Source of the DNA: Neostapfia colusana
Lineage: Eukaryota > Streptophyta > Magnoliopsida > Poales > Poaceae
Direction of reading: 5' to 3'
NCBI GenBank assembly: GCA_030760725.1
Contig: JASWHV010000003.1
Location: 58,542,517-58,606,516 of the forward strand
Length of the DNA: 64,000 nt
The notes beneath the pieces are model-generated. The model was not told the origin of the DNA. It made no database searches and saw nothing but the letters and a program-made list of their open reading frames with translations. Position numbers and translations under genes: made by a program. Positions 11,936-22,580 of the stretch are shown here, piece by piece (position 1 is the first letter of the stretch; each line of letters starts with the position of its first letter).

Positions 11936-12486
11936 ACTATAAAAGGCTCGGGTAGGCGACGTTAGCAAGGGTTTGCTCCTCAGCCATTTGCACCTGAGGG
12001 TTCGACTCTTTGCATACTTGTTCCCTAGACATTCTAGCACTCAGGTCATCCTCAAGCTCAGAACTCCGGTTCTGAGCACCAAGCAATACAACGAGCACCT
12101 CTGTTCACCGTGGACGTAGGGTTTTACGCTCCGGCGGCCTGAACCACGTAAAAATCTCTGTGTCAAGTTTCTCCTTCCATCGTCCCTAACGCGTAAGCTC
12201 TCCGTGAGTGACTAGCCCCTCCGAAAAAGAACCTCCGCGGGCTACCCAGAGCAGGCCCGGGGGAAGTGTCAACAACACACTTCGACAATCTATATAATAT
12301 AAACTAGAATTTAGTTGATAAAATAATTATATCAACATAGTTATTTTTATATGTTAAAATATATTATTTCATGCATTCCCTATGATATAGTACTAGCCGG
12401 TGCAAGGGCGTGCCAGTTCAATGAACTTAAGTGGCTGCAGACAATCCTAATCCCGTGACATCAGCACATGCCACGTGATCACATTC

Positions 12487-12572
12487 GCATCACGGATGAT
12501 GCCCATCAATGCACGCATCACGGATGATGCAGTAGCTTAGATCCATGCCTCAACCCGAGCAGTGTATAAATA
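12487..12572 (+). promoter_or_regulatory. GST-1 promoter: two GCATCA-CGGA-TGATGC dyads and a TATA box
   Basis: Perfect dyads lie at 12487-12502 and 12515-12530, 28 bp apart. TATAAATA is at 12565-12572, 75 bp before the start codon. Related dyads precede four other GST copies in the window, mostly with a TGACG half-site. Tau GST promoters in plants are known targets of TGACG-binding bZIP (TGA) factors through as-1/ocs elements; binding here is inference, and in this copy the half-sites are TGATG rather than TGACG. Confidence 0.55.
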
Positions 12573-12646
12573 TGTCGTCCTGGTCGTCCAGTGACGAGCA
12601 GAGCGGACAAGCACAAGTTAAAAATAATTCAAAGACGCTGTAGGAA

Positions 12647-13422
12647 ATGGCCAGTGACGAGCTGAATCTGCTTGGTGCCTGGGCTAGCCCTTACGCTCTG
12701 CGAGTGCAGTTTGCCCTCAGCTTCAAGGGCCTGAGGTACGAGAACGTGGAGGAGGACTACAAGAACAAGAGCGAGCCCTTGCTGACCTCCAACCCGGTCC
12801 ACAAGAAGATCCCCGTGCTCATCCACAACGGCAAGCCTGTCTGCGAGTCGCAGATCAACGTGCAGTATATCATTGAGGCCTTCGCCGGGTCTGGCCCCAG
12901 TCTCCTCCCGACTGACCACTACGAACGTGCCATTTCTCGCTTCTGGGCCGCCTATGTCGACGACAAGGTATAGTAATGGCTCCTGTCCTGACCTGTATCA
13001 TGACTGCATCGATCTATCTGGAGTCCGAAATCTGATAAATGTCTTCGTTGCAGCTACTGCCGTCGTGGCTGCAGTCGTTCAGGGGCAAGACAGAGGAGGA
13101 GAAGGCGGAGGGGCTGAAGTAAACGATTGCGGCGGTGGAGCAAATGGAGGTAGCCTTCAAGGCGTGCTCCAAAGGCAAGCCCTTCTTCGGTGGCGACAGC
13201 GTTGGCTACTTGGACATCACGCTCGGGTGCCTTCTCTCGTGGTCGCACGCCGGCGAGAGGCTCTACGGATTCAGGCTCTTCGACGCGGCAAGGAGCCCGC
13301 TCCTGTACTCATGGATGGGACGCTTCGGCGCGCTGGACGCAGCGAAGACGGTCCTGCCGGATGCCGACAGGCTGGTAGAGTTCGCCAAGACGAGGCAGGC
13401 CGAGGCCGCAGCTACAGACTAA
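12647..13422 (+). pseudogene. GST-1: tau-class glutathione S-transferase with a premature stop
   Basis: Exon 1 (12647-12967, 107 codons) has the tau N-terminal thioredoxin fold: LLGAWASPYALRV with the expected catalytic serine at residue 14, SNPVHKKIPVLIHNGKPVCESQ with the glutathione-binding Glu-Ser pair, and FWAAYVDDK at the exon end. The 86-bp GT-AG intron is phase 0, and exon 2 (13054-13422) has the helical C-terminal domain (GKPFFGGDSVGYLD). TAA at 13120-13122 replaces the Gln codon found in GST-2 and GST-3, so translation would stop after about 129 residues, before most of the C-terminal domain. Everything else is intact, so the nonsense change looks recent. A functional protein is unlikely unless the stop is a sequencing error or a segregating allele. 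Confidence 0.9.
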
Positions 13423-14314
13423 AATTTGCTCGGCTCGTTGCAACGTTGCCGAAATTTGGATCGGATAAAGATATGGTTAATTATCTCTAAACAATACAGT
13501 CCAAACAACGTTAGTGTAGTCGTCTCTGTCAGCTGGATAATAATAAAGAACTTGTTTACTACCTTGTTGGCTACGTGTCACACGTTTTCTTCGGCCTTGT
13601 ATCTTGGTCCCGTTTAGTTGCTTACCATCTTTGAATACAATGTGTTTGCTCCTGCACTGTTTGACCATTCCATGCTTACGAACATCGCTTCAATAAAGTG
13701 GCGTCACATTTTTCTAAAAAAAATAAAGTGGCATCACTCTTGCGAGCAAATAATTCCAGTCAAAGAACATCAATATCAAAGTTTTACCTCAAATCTCTTA
13801 GGAAAAATATTTCGGAGAAATCAAGTTCGACTGCCAAGCCATGCGTATGACGTTTTGGTCCAGAGCACAGCAACTGCAAAAAGGCCCATTTCAATTGCTT
13901 CCATGGTTTGTAAATTCTAGACTTTGCCGGTTTCGTTTTGTTCGACACCCATGTCATGCGTATGACGAACCTCGTGAATCATCCACATGACTATTTTCGT
14001 TTCGGGAACTGACCCATGCACATGACCGAGGGGTCTGGGAAAATTCCATCCGCATGTGCATGGTAAGCATCATGGATGATGATGCATTGATAGCTCCATC
14101 CGTGCCTGGTAACGGGTCGAAAAAAATATAGTTGTATGGAGAGCTAAATCCGAAGTCTTTTCTACTTTCAAAAAAATCCAAAGTCTTTTATCAAACGACG
14201 TATCTAACTACTGATGGCAACATAATTACAGGTAAATACAATTCTCTTCTCAGTTATTACAACAGCACAACCAATACAGAACCTGACAACGAGTTAACAT
14301 ATACAAGCTTGACA
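13423..14314. other. GST-1 downstream region and relic promoter; no gene seen
   Basis: This stretch holds the GST-1 3' untranslated region and intergenic sequence. A dyad GCATCA-TGGA-TGATGATGC at 14067-14085 lies about 230 bp ahead of the next GST relic. Nothing else is supported. Confidence 0.6.
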
Positions 14315-14433
14315 ATGACCGGAGGATGTGATGGGTTGAAGTTGTTGGGCATGTAGGCGAGCCCGTTCGTCCTTCTTCAAGGGTCTGAGCTACAAGTACA
14401 GAGAAGGACCTTAGGAACAAGTTGTCTCTGTTC
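14315..14433 (+). pseudogene. GST relic: N-terminal fragment of a tau GST
   Basis: From ATG at 14315 the frame reads MTGGCDGLKLLGM, then TAG at 14354-14356, then ASPFV. A deletion after ASPFV joins to FFKGLSYKY-like sequence, followed by further breaks, and the similarity ends near 14433. Only the first third of exon 1 remains. The TAG falls on the same codon as in the relic at 43665. Confidence 0.85.
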
Positions 14434-15541
14434 AACTTATAGATAGTTTTTTTTTTGAAAAAAAAACTGACTTATAGATAGTTAAGTGACGATCTTTTAG
14501 CAAAATTAGCGTCCCTTTGCTTATTATGATTTTGCTGCTCTTGTTTATGATCCTGTGTTTATATTTCTTACCCCTTTTGAGTTAAAGGTACTTCTATCCC
14601 CTCGGGTGGAATATTTTTTGGGGGTCTTTGGCTACTCTTCCAAAGGCCTTAAAATATTTGAGGACATGGCTTCCTCTCCAAGGTGTTGAACCAAATCTTG
14701 ATGGTTCTGAATTTCAACGTTGCTTAGTCAACAAAGCTAGAAAAGACATGATATCGGCTAATCTAGTCATTATATAATTATGTTTTTCCTCCACATCAGT
14801 CGACTGAAATAAGGGAAATTTCACCAGTCTTTAGGGCTGGGGCTTCTCTAGCAAGCTTGTATGGACTCCAGCATGAGAAGGAGGCTACATGTGTGATAGG
14901 TTGGTCTAGCGGTTGAGGTAGGAAAGACCGCGGAGGTGAAGGCAGCGGTACCACCACCTCGCGAGCAGCAAAAGATGGTGGTTGGGTTATGCCAAAAGAG
15001 GGCTACGTCTGTGAGTTAGCAAAACAGGGAAGAAGAAGCTGTGGACCTAGGGTAAGACGGGAGGAGAGCAAAAGGTGGAGGAGCGAGCTACAGATTGTCG
15101 TGTGCCATAGAGAACCGGCCAGAGGCCAGATGGCTAGCATCTCCACGTGTGATGGCTGTACACCAGAGTTTGATTCCTCCCGAACTCAGATGTCTCAGGT
15201 CTTGTTAATATATCTGGGTGAGCTATTTCCCGTTAAAAAAAGAATGTCGTGTGAGATAGAGAGAAGAGAATGGCTGGAGGTTGATGATAAAGTTGTGAAC
15301 GTTGACTGAATATACGGTGATTTTTCAGTCGCCTGAAAACTAGGAGCTCCCATATAATTAAGTTCGGTTTTGAATATCATGTGTAGACTGTTGACCATCC
15401 ATTGATGTGTTTTGAACCTTATATAAATCAATTTAAACTAGTATCATTTTTTGAGGACCGATGAATGTCCATATTGCAATGTGGTCACACTCTCATTAAT
15501 TTTGTTAGCATGGAGAGAAACGCCCCTCATACACTTGCATA
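14434..15541. other. Intergenic sequence between GST relic and GST-2
   Basis: An A/T homopolymer inverted pair (about 14448-14467) and a stretch at 14895-15240 with weak tRNA-promoter-like motifs are present. No gene or clear mobile element could be supported. Confidence 0.5.
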
Positions 15542-15547
15542 TATAAA
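15542..15547 (+). promoter_or_regulatory. TATA box of GST-2
   Basis: TATAAA lies 88 bp upstream of the GST-2 start codon. No GCRTCA-N4-TGAYGC dyad was found in the 330 bp before the gene, unlike the other GST copies. Confidence 0.6.
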
Positions 15548-15635
15548 CCCACCTGTTTCTCCGTTCTCCTGTCCATACACAAACACAAGACAAAAAAGTT
15601 AGATCCTTTCATGCACAAAATCTGAGCAAGTGGGG

Positions 15636-16472
15636 ATGGATGGAGGAGGAGATGACCTTAAACTTCTCGGCACATGGATGAGCCCGTTTGTCATCAGAGT
15701 GAAACTCGCGCTCAGCTTAAAAGACCTGAGCTACGAGTACATCGAGGAAGAAGACCTCTACAACAAGAAGAGCAAATTGCTCCTCAAGTCCAACCCGGTG
15801 CACAAGATGGTGCCCGTGCTCATCCACAACGGCAAGCCTGTATGTGAGTCTCAGGTCATCGTGCAATACATCGACGAGACCTTTGGCAGAACAAGCCCTT
15901 CTCTCCTTCCCGCAGACCCCTACGAACGCGCCACATCTCGGTTCTGGGCTGCCTACCTTGATGACAAGGTAGTAACATTATATTACTAGCTATATCACCT
16001 CATGGTATCTTGGAATAATATACTCTTGTGTATTTGCATCCATCAATGGTGCCCTCTCAAATTTATTGACAGATGCACGTGTATGCTGCAGCTACTCGCC
16101 TCGGTTTTTCAGGGGCGCAGGGCCAAGTCCGAGAAGGAGAAAGCTGAGGCACTGAAGCAGACCCTTGCAGCGGTCGAAACCTTAGAGGTGGCTTTCAGCG
16201 AGCGCTCCAAGGGGAAGCCCTTCTTCGGGGGTGACCGTGTATGTTACTTGGACGTCATGCTTGGGGGCATGATACCGCTGCTACATTACATTGAAGCTCA
16301 TCATGGCATCAGGCTCTTTGGTTCAACAAGGAGCCCGCTCCTCAAAGCATGGGTGGAACGCTTCAGCACGTTGGACGCGGCCAAGGCGGTCCTACCGACC
16401 GTTGAAAGTTTGGTCGAGTACAGCAAGATGAAGCGGGCACGGACTGATGCTGCTGCTGCCGCATGCGACTAA
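15636..16472 (+). CDS. GST-2: intact tau-class glutathione S-transferase
   Basis: Two exons (15636-15968 and 16092-16472) joined by a 123-bp GT-AG phase-0 intron encode 237 residues, the usual tau GST length. The N-terminal thioredoxin-like domain has LLGTWMSPFVIRV with the expected catalytic serine at residue 16, then SNPVHKMVPVLIHNGKPVCESQ, where the cis-proline and the Glu-Ser pair contact glutathione. The C-terminal helical domain contains FWAAYLDDK, GKPFFGGDRVCYLD and a final hydrophobic-site helix. ATG at 15636 is chosen because it aligns with the other copies; a GTG two codons earlier is not a plant start. The enzyme would conjugate glutathione to electrophilic xenobiotics or stress metabolites in the cytosol; the actual substrate cannot be read from sequence. 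It is the only copy in the window with no visible defect. Confidence 0.93.
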
Positions 16473-16723
16473 AACCAGCTCGATGGTTTGATGACCACTT
16501 GGCTCAAAAAGAAGAAAAACTTGTGTGGATCTTTGCAAAATACAAATACACAGTAGTGAAGGAGGTTGGGCTTTGTTTCATTGGCATGGGAGATACTAGT
16601 TATTAGATGGACTGAATATGTAGAGATCTTTAGCCTGTGGTCTTGTTGCTTCCAGTACTATGGGGTTCTCGGACAGTTTTGCCCATTTGTGTATATTTTT
16701 CCACGGCATTATTATTATTATTG

Positions 16724-16764
<41 letters not shown>

Positions 16765-17064
16765 TCCTTCGTACACTCGAGATAACCGGCTAGACGGCGA
16801 GACAGTCAAGCCTTCAGAACAAGATGGCATTGTGACGCGAGCAATGACATCGGCGTATGAGTACATTTGGCTTGGATGCTTCTTGTCCAAAGACGGGTGA
16901 CATCGACCTCGACGTTTGCAATGCTGGCCAGACTCAATATCTGAACTTTCAACAATATGGGCGGAGGATTTTATGCGCGCCTGCTCAATATCTATAGCTA
17001 GCTGAGTTGAATTAGGCGCGCTTAGCGTTCAGAGAATCATGGGAAGAGCGGAACATCAACACGA
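16473..17064. other. GST-2 downstream region
   Basis: Holds the GST-2 3' untranslated region and a trinucleotide microsatellite (separate entry). No further gene is seen. Confidence 0.6.
16707..16765 (+). repeat. (ATT)n microsatellite
   Basis: About nineteen ATT units with one GTT interruption lie downstream of GST-2. Open frames across it (poly-Leu or poly-Asn) are not genes. Confidence 0.95.
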
Positions 17065-17080
17065 GCATCATGGATGACGC
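17065..17080 (+). promoter_or_regulatory. GST-3 upstream dyad GCATCA-TGGA-TGACGC
   Basis: A 16-bp imperfect dyad with one TGACG half-site lies 174 bp before the GST-3 start codon. It matches the dyads before the other GST copies. Confidence 0.5.
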
Positions 17081-17681
17081 GCTGGTGCCACTATGGGCCA
17101 CACCACGACAAATCTGCATCCTCCTCTGTCTCCACTGATAAAGAAAGTAAAGAACCCACTGCCCAGCAAGCACAAACACGAGAGCTCGAACCTTCACACG
17201 CCGCGGCGCAGGCGCAAGGTAAAGCGTTAAGCATCCTCCATCTACAGTAGAAGATGGCAGGAGGAAACGGCGAGCTGAAGCTGCTCGGCACGTTGGAGAG
17301 CCCGTTCGTCACGAGAGCAAAGCTGGCGCTCAGCTTCAAGGGCATGAGGTACGAGTACGTCGAGGAGGAGATCTTCGGCAACAAGAGCGAGCTGCTCCTC
17401 AGCTCCAATCCGGTGCACAAGACGGTTCTGGTGCTAATCACTACATGAAACAGGGCAACATACGACAGCCTGTATCTTTTTAGTAATACTTTATAAGCAT
17501 GGAAGACCCTAGCAACGTTAGGTATTACTAAAGATGAAGATCGAAGTCCATCCAAGTCTAGAAGTAAGCTCGAGACAAGTGAACAAAGGCTGGCGTAAGC
17601 ACAAGGGCGAGCTGAAGAAAGCTTTTGAAGAAATTGGTTCTGACGTCGAAGATAGGCTAGCTAGGACTGAAGCTTTGAAGT

Positions 17682-17930
17682 TGTCGTATATAAACTTACA
17701 TACGACGGTCAGCAGAGGTTGTCGTATATAAGTTTATATACGACAGTACAACCGTCGTTTAGTATACGGCTGTCGTATATAGCAGTTATATACGACGGCC
17801 AACCCTAGACTGTCATATATAGCAGTTATATACGACAACCAACCCTAGGCTGTCGTATATAGCGTTTATTTACGACAGCCAGTGCGGCTGGTTGTCGTAT
17901 CTCGAGCCGGCCATCGTATATAGTTCACAT
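17682..17930. repeat. 5' subterminal repeats of CACTA-C
   Basis: Direct and inverted copies of TATATACGACGGC and its complement. The outer half of the unit (TATATA) differs from CACTA-B (ACTT), while the ACGACGG core is shared. Confidence 0.9.
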
Positions 17931-18440
17931 ATAGAGACCATCGGGCCCAACCCTAATTTTTTTCTCCTTACCCGCTCCGCGCCGCCGCCTGCTGCCCGAG
18001 CCGCCGCCGCGGCCCCGCGCCGCCGCCGGCCCTCGCCGCCGCCCCGCGCGTGCCGCCGCCCGCGTCGCCTTCCCGCTCCGGGCCGAGCCGCCGCCGCCCG
18101 CGCCGCAGCCGGCCCTCGCCGCCGCCCCGCGCATGCCGCCGCCCGCGCCGCCCTCCCCCACCGCCGTGCGCCGCCGCCCTCCCCCACCCCGCCGGCGCCC
18201 CCACCCCGCCAGCGCCCCCACCCCGGCACAGCCGCCCCCATCCCGCCACTGCGCATTTGACCCCGCCACCGCCCCCACTGCACCCCGCCGCCCCGACGAC
18301 GCAGCCGGCCCCACGCCGCAGCTGAACTGCACTGTCGGCCGCTCTCCCCGCGCGGTCGCCCCGCGTCGCCGCCGCCGTCCGAGCCGCATCCACGGTCATC
18401 GCCATCCGTCACCCTCGCCGTCCGTCTCCCTCGCCGCAAG
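17870..18440. other. GC-rich block of CACTA-C
   Basis: Extremely GC-rich CCGCC/GCCGCC sequence gives open frames on both strands that translate into Arg/Pro/Ala-rich low-complexity peptides. It matches the GC-rich leaders of the other CACTA elements by position, not by any protein domain. Confidence 0.7.
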
Positions 18441-18925
18441 TAATTCTAACCATTAATTCAGTTACTTGATAATTATGCTAATTAGTTGGTAATTATGCTC
18501 ATGTAGTTAGAATAGTAGTTTATAATTTCACTAATTAGTTGTCCGTTGTAAATTACTTGTTATTATATATGTTTAGGTTTAGGTTAATAATGTTTAAGAT
18601 TTGTTGTTGTGTTATTCATACTTAATAATGCTTAATATACGATGGATTTGTTGTTGTTATGTTGTTATATGTTGTTGTTTAGGAGTTATTGTTGTTTAGG
18701 AGTTATTCATGCTTTAGGAGTTGTTGTTGTTATGTTGTTGTTTAAGAGTTGTTGTTTTGTTATGTTATATTATTATATATGCTTAGGTTTAGGTTAATAG
18801 CATCTCCTAGGCCATGAGGGCCCTCGCCCCCTACTTCCTGACGCCGCTCGCTCCCGCCTCCTCCCACACCCGGCGCCGGACCTCATCTCCTCGCTATCGG
18901 ACACCGCTCGACCCAACCTTGTAGG

Positions 18926-19553
18926 CTTGCCATATTCTCTGGAGTCGTCAACTCTAGAGAGGCACGACCTGCGAGAGGCAGCTCCTCGCAGTCTTCGGCT
19001 GCTGGCGCAGGCTCCTCCAGCCGCCGTGTCACCGAGAGAGATCTCGAAGTCATGGCGCTTCGAGAGAGCTTGGCTCGGCAGGAGGAGGCCTTGGCGAGAG
19101 AGCGAGAGAACAACAGGGTTGCCATGGCGTACCATGCGTCCTATATGGCACAGATGCAAGCGGTAATGGAAGCAAGAAACATATAATTATACTTTAATTA
19201 TATTAAATTTCAATTGGTTTTGTAAATTGTAGTGTTTGAAATGACAGGCGCTAGCTCGACAGCAAGGGCAGCAAATCCAGATACCGTTGTGGCAGCCACC
19301 TCCGTTCGTGCTGCAGCCGTCGCCACCACAGGAGCAGTTTCTTGGAGTACAGGTACAAAAAGGAAGTTACATTAAGTTCAACTAAACAATTGAATACGAG
19401 AACACCGTTGTAAACTTGTACAGATGTCACTGTGTTTCGCAGGGATTAGGGACGGAGGCTCAGACTCCATCGCCGCAGCTAAGGGCGCCATGTTCGCCGC
19501 GGCAGGATGACTGCTTCGCTCCCGTAGGTAGTGGAGGGGCTAGTAATCGATAG
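18926..19553 (+). pseudogene. Remnant 3' exons of the second gene in CACTA-C
   Basis: Three exons align with the last exons of the CACTA-B gene: about 18926-19158 (LESSTLERHDLREA, then frame-broken, ending YMAQMQA), 19249-19350 (ALARQQGQQIQIPLWQPP) and about 19441-19553 (EAQTPSPQL, ending TAG). Upstream exons are missing, so no complete product is possible. Confidence 0.75.
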
Positions 19554-19678
19554 ACTTGTGATTTTGTTTTTGATTGTGTGGATGTCAGACTTCGTGATTG
19601 TGGATGTGTACTATTGCACCTTGTTGTGATTTTGTATGTCAAACTGTTTTGTTGTTGTCTATTAATTTGGATGTGTAG

Positions 19679-19725
19679 CTGGCCATTAAGCCAGGTTAGC
19701 CATTTTCTGTTTTTTTTTAAATGAA
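19679..19725 (+). terminator. 3' stem-loop of CACTA-C
   Basis: CTGGC-CATTAA-GCCAG (19679-19694) is followed by TTTCTGTTTTTTTT, matching CACTA-B and CACTA-D in position and sequence. Confidence 0.5.
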
Positions 19726-19732
19726 AAAGCTT

Positions 19733-20140
19733 ATATACGACGGCCTGTATAGTTTATATACAACGATCGCTATACAAGGCCGTCGTAAATAAACTTAAAT
19801 TATATACGACGGCTGGCCCAGACTGTCGTATATAAGCTCTTATATACGACAGCGAGGGCCCAGCCACTGTCGTATATAAGCTCTTATATACGACAGCCGG
19901 GGCCCAGCCGTCGTATATAAAGACCCCGGCCCACTGGCCCAAGTCTACGAAACACGCCGTTATATATAAGGGGTCGTTGTATATATACTGTTATATACGA
20001 CGGTACTGTCGTATATAATTATATATACGACAAAATATATACGACAGCTACAAACTGTCGTATATAAACACCTGCCGTCGTATATAGGTTATATACAACG
20101 GCTTCGACTTTATATACGATGGTTTTGACCGTCATATGCT
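19733..20140. repeat. 3' subterminal repeats of CACTA-C
   Basis: More than ten TATATACGACGG or complementary units lie ahead of the terminus. Confidence 0.9.
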
Positions 20141-20801
20141 GATGAGAATCTTGTAGTGAATCCACAATGACAAGTCTATCTGCGAGTCCTCGGTCATCGT
20201 GCAGTACATCGACGACGCCTTCGCCAGCGTCGGCCCGTCCCTCCTCCCCGCCGATCCATACCAGCGCGCCGTCGCTCGCTTCTGGGCCGCTTTCGTCGAA
20301 GACAAGGTCTATTACCTCGATGTCACGTGTCCTCTGTCCTGTCATGTGCTTGTTTACAGTGTTTGGAGCGGTTATTAGTTGCTAATTGTTGTTTACGGCG
20401 ACATCGACCACTTGCAGCTGGTGGCGCCATGGGTGCGGGTGTTCCGTGCCAAGACAGACGACGAGAGGGGCGAGGCGATGTGGCAGACGTTAGCGGCAGT
20501 GGAGGTGCTGGAGGGAGGACTGAAGGAGTGCTCTGCCGTTAAGGGCCCCTTCTTCGGCGGTGACAGCGTCGGCTACGTCGACGTTCTCCTGGGTGGTATG
20601 GTCTCATGGGTGAAGGCGAACGAGCCACTCCCGGGCACCAAGCTCATCAACATCGCCAAGACGCCGCTTCTGGCCGCGTGGATGGAGCGCTTCAGCGAAC
20701 TCGACGTGGCTAAGGCGGTCCTGCAGGACGTCGACGCGGTGGTAGAGTACGCCAGGGAGGTGCAAGCACGGGTTGCCTCCGCGGCTGCAAACAATCAGTA
20801 G

Positions 20802-21654
20802 TGGAACCAGGCATGGCGACGTAGCTCCGGCCTGTTGACTGGTGTGTTGCAGAAAAAATATTGCTAGACTCTGACGTGGATTGTTCGATGTTACACGATG
20901 TCTCTAGTGGGAATAAACATATGCATACGATGTTGAATTTGTTGTATGAACTATGAGATTATACGGTGCAGGTTTGGTTGAAGCAGTGGAGTATCTTTCA
21001 TTTCTCGATCGTGCGTGCATTTCTTTCAATCACAGTCAACTTTTGAAGCAGTTTATCTTTCGAGCATCTGTGTGAGAACCCTTTTTTAGTGTGCGGCTCC
21101 CGAAGACGGAACTGTAATCCAAGCCAAAGTTGAAGCGCACTGCATTGCTTTTTCCTAACCTTTTCAATTTCACTCACAAAAGCAAATACCTTCTACAAAT
21201 CGAACTATGTTTTTTACAATATATGAAATTTTCCATCTCAAATTATGTCTCTGTTAAATAATCGCTACTATCATTGTGTAATATAAGACTATATGTTAGA
21301 TCCTAATTGACTTATATCTAGAAGGGGTCGTGGATTTTGTTTCCCTGCACAATTATATTAGAGTTTGTTTGGGTAATAATAAATATAGTGGAATGGAGTT
21401 TAAATAAACTAATTTTTATTTTAATCTACTTTAATTCACTTCAAATGGAGAGTATTTAGTTGTATCCAAACAAAGGCTTAGTGTGATATTGAGAACAAAG
21501 GATAATATCCATTATTTCAGTATTTGACAAAAAACGAGCCATGGTATTTGAAAAGGCTAATATCTACTGTTTCTCTGGAATGCTATAAGTTACCATGCTA
21601 ATTAAAAAATAAAAGGATTTACAAAGGTTTAATCGTGCACTGCTGCTACGCTAG
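20802..21654. other. GST-3 downstream intergenic region
   Basis: AT-rich sequence without a gene. It contains one MITE (separate entry) and ends at the GCTAG duplication of the next LTR. Confidence 0.6.
21361..21477. mobile_element. Tourist-like MITE
   Basis: Imperfect terminal inverted repeats GAGTTTGTTTGGGTA and TATCCAAACAAAGGC flank a 117-bp AT-rich element, with TTA on both sides (21358-21360 and 21478-21480). Size, TTA duplication and TTTGTTTGG ends fit PIF/Harbinger-derived MITEs of grasses. Confidence 0.65.
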
Positions 21655-22225
21655 TGTCACATCCCACATGAGGGAAAAAGAAACAGCTAAAGCCTCTCAC
21701 TCGCTCACGCCCCGCGGTCCCTCGCGCCCTTCCCTGGGCCCGCGTGCTCGTAATGCCATCGGCCATGCTGCCTTGCATCTGTTCGCACAACAAAACTGTC
21801 ACCCCTTTCCTTCTATTTAAACAACTGGAGACCTCCAAATTTCTCTCACTAATCGCGCCCAGATTTCCTCGGGAAACTCTCCGGCAAGAAAACAATCGAA
21901 GATCCTTGATTCTAGCGCTCCTGCGATGAAGCCTGACGATCGCCATCGCCGTTCGTCGTTGTCAACACATTTTCGGTTGTTCCGATAAAAGAAAACACGT
22001 TAGGTAAGTTCCCCGTGCTTCCCTTCCTCGGTTCAAGTAGAAAAAGTAGAGAATTAACATAATTTGGTGCGAAGTCGTATTACTCTGGTGAGATTTCCAC
22101 CACCCACCGCTGAACGCCGCTGGGAGTTTCTGCCACCGGTGACCGGGACGACGTGGCCCTCTCGGAATCATTGGATTAAGAACCAACCCGAACATCAGTT
22201 GTCGATCTTCCACTACAGGAAAAAC

Positions 22226-22580
22226 GATCATTGACGATGGCCAAATTTATTGTCGACGGGGCCGTCGTCTTTAATGTTATTGACGACGGCTTTGTCTAGC
22301 CGTCGTCAATAACTGTGTTATTGACGACGGCAAGACGAGTACCGTCGTCAATAAATAATTGACGACGGTGCCCGTCGTTTTTAACTTAATTCGGGCCCAC
22401 CCGAGGAGTTATTGACGACGGTGACCTAGCACCATCGTCAATAACACAGTTATTGACGACGGATGAACGAGTACCGTCGTCAATAAATTATTGACGACGG
22501 TGCCCGTCGTCTTTAACTTAATTCGGGCCCACCCGAGGAGTTATTGACGACGGTGACCAGGCACCGTCGTCAATAACGGG
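22226..22580. repeat. 5' subterminal repeats of CACTA-D
   Basis: Units read TTATTGACGACGG and CCGTCGTCAATAA. A segment of about 120 bp, including the GGGCCCACCCGAGGAG motif, is present twice (22370-22450 and 22490-22570), so part of the array was duplicated in tandem. Confidence 0.9.

Larger units (their letters stand above)
2275..12287 (+). mobile_element. Solo LTR of a Gypsy family, split by CACTA-B
   Basis: The LTR starts TGTCGGTACCC and ends TTCGACA, giving TGTCG/CGACA ends. Without the CACTA-B insertion it is about 1.24 kb. The complete relative at 50947-52032 lies in reverse and aligns along both halves, which also gives an uninterrupted version of the insertion site. Flanking 5-mers are ATATA and ATCTA, a four-of-five match, so a target duplication is plausible but the left side is a microsatellite. 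No internal Gypsy domain adjoins it, hence solo LTR. Confidence 0.75.
17439..20158 (+). mobile_element. CACTA-C: non-autonomous CACTA element in GST-3 exon 1
   Basis: Begins CACTACATGAAAC and ends ATCTTGTAGTG, with 3-bp duplication AAT at 17436-17438 and 20159-20161. It is 2720 bp: 5' repeats, a very GC-rich block (about 17980-18420), an AT-rich intron-like stretch, the last exons of the second gene, the 3' stem-loop and 3' repeats. The tnp2-type transposase gene is absent, so it is a deletion derivative that would depend on enzymes supplied in trans. Confidence 0.95.
17254..20801 (+). pseudogene. GST-3: tau-class GST with exon 1 split by CACTA-C
   Basis: Exon 1 begins at ATG 17254 (LLGTLESPFVTRAKLALSFK, expected catalytic serine at residue 16) and runs to 17438 within the VLVLIHN motif. 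CACTA-C then intervenes. After the AAT duplication, exon 1 resumes at 20162 (ICESSVIVQYID) and ends at 20306. The intron is 20307-20417, and exon 2 (20418-20801) covers the C-terminal domain (GPFFGGDSVGYVD). Without the insertion the two exon 1 parts total 330 bases, so the frame and the family's phase-0 intron would be kept and the protein would be 237 residues. I see no other defect. As it stands the frame stops a few codons into the transposon. This is a typical tau GST by motif and length. Confidence 0.92.

Noticed and set aside
12873..13490. A 205-codon alternate frame overlapping GST-1.
   Set aside because: It runs through the intron and out of frame with the GST motifs.
14895..15245. 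Possible tRNA-derived SINE: GGTCTAGCGGTTGAG resembles an A box, GTTTGATTCC a B box, and a poly-A-like stretch follows CCCGTT.
   Set aside because: The two boxes are about 260 bp apart instead of 30-60, and no clear target duplication was found.
16630..16900. Open frames coding poly-Leu, poly-Tyr or poly-Asn.
   Set aside because: Produced by the (ATT)n microsatellite.
17870..18439. Long open frames on both strands in the CACTA-C GC-rich block (up to about 190 codons).
   Set aside because: The translation is low-complexity Arg/Gly/Ala or Pro/Arg with no domain; open frames are expected from GC content.
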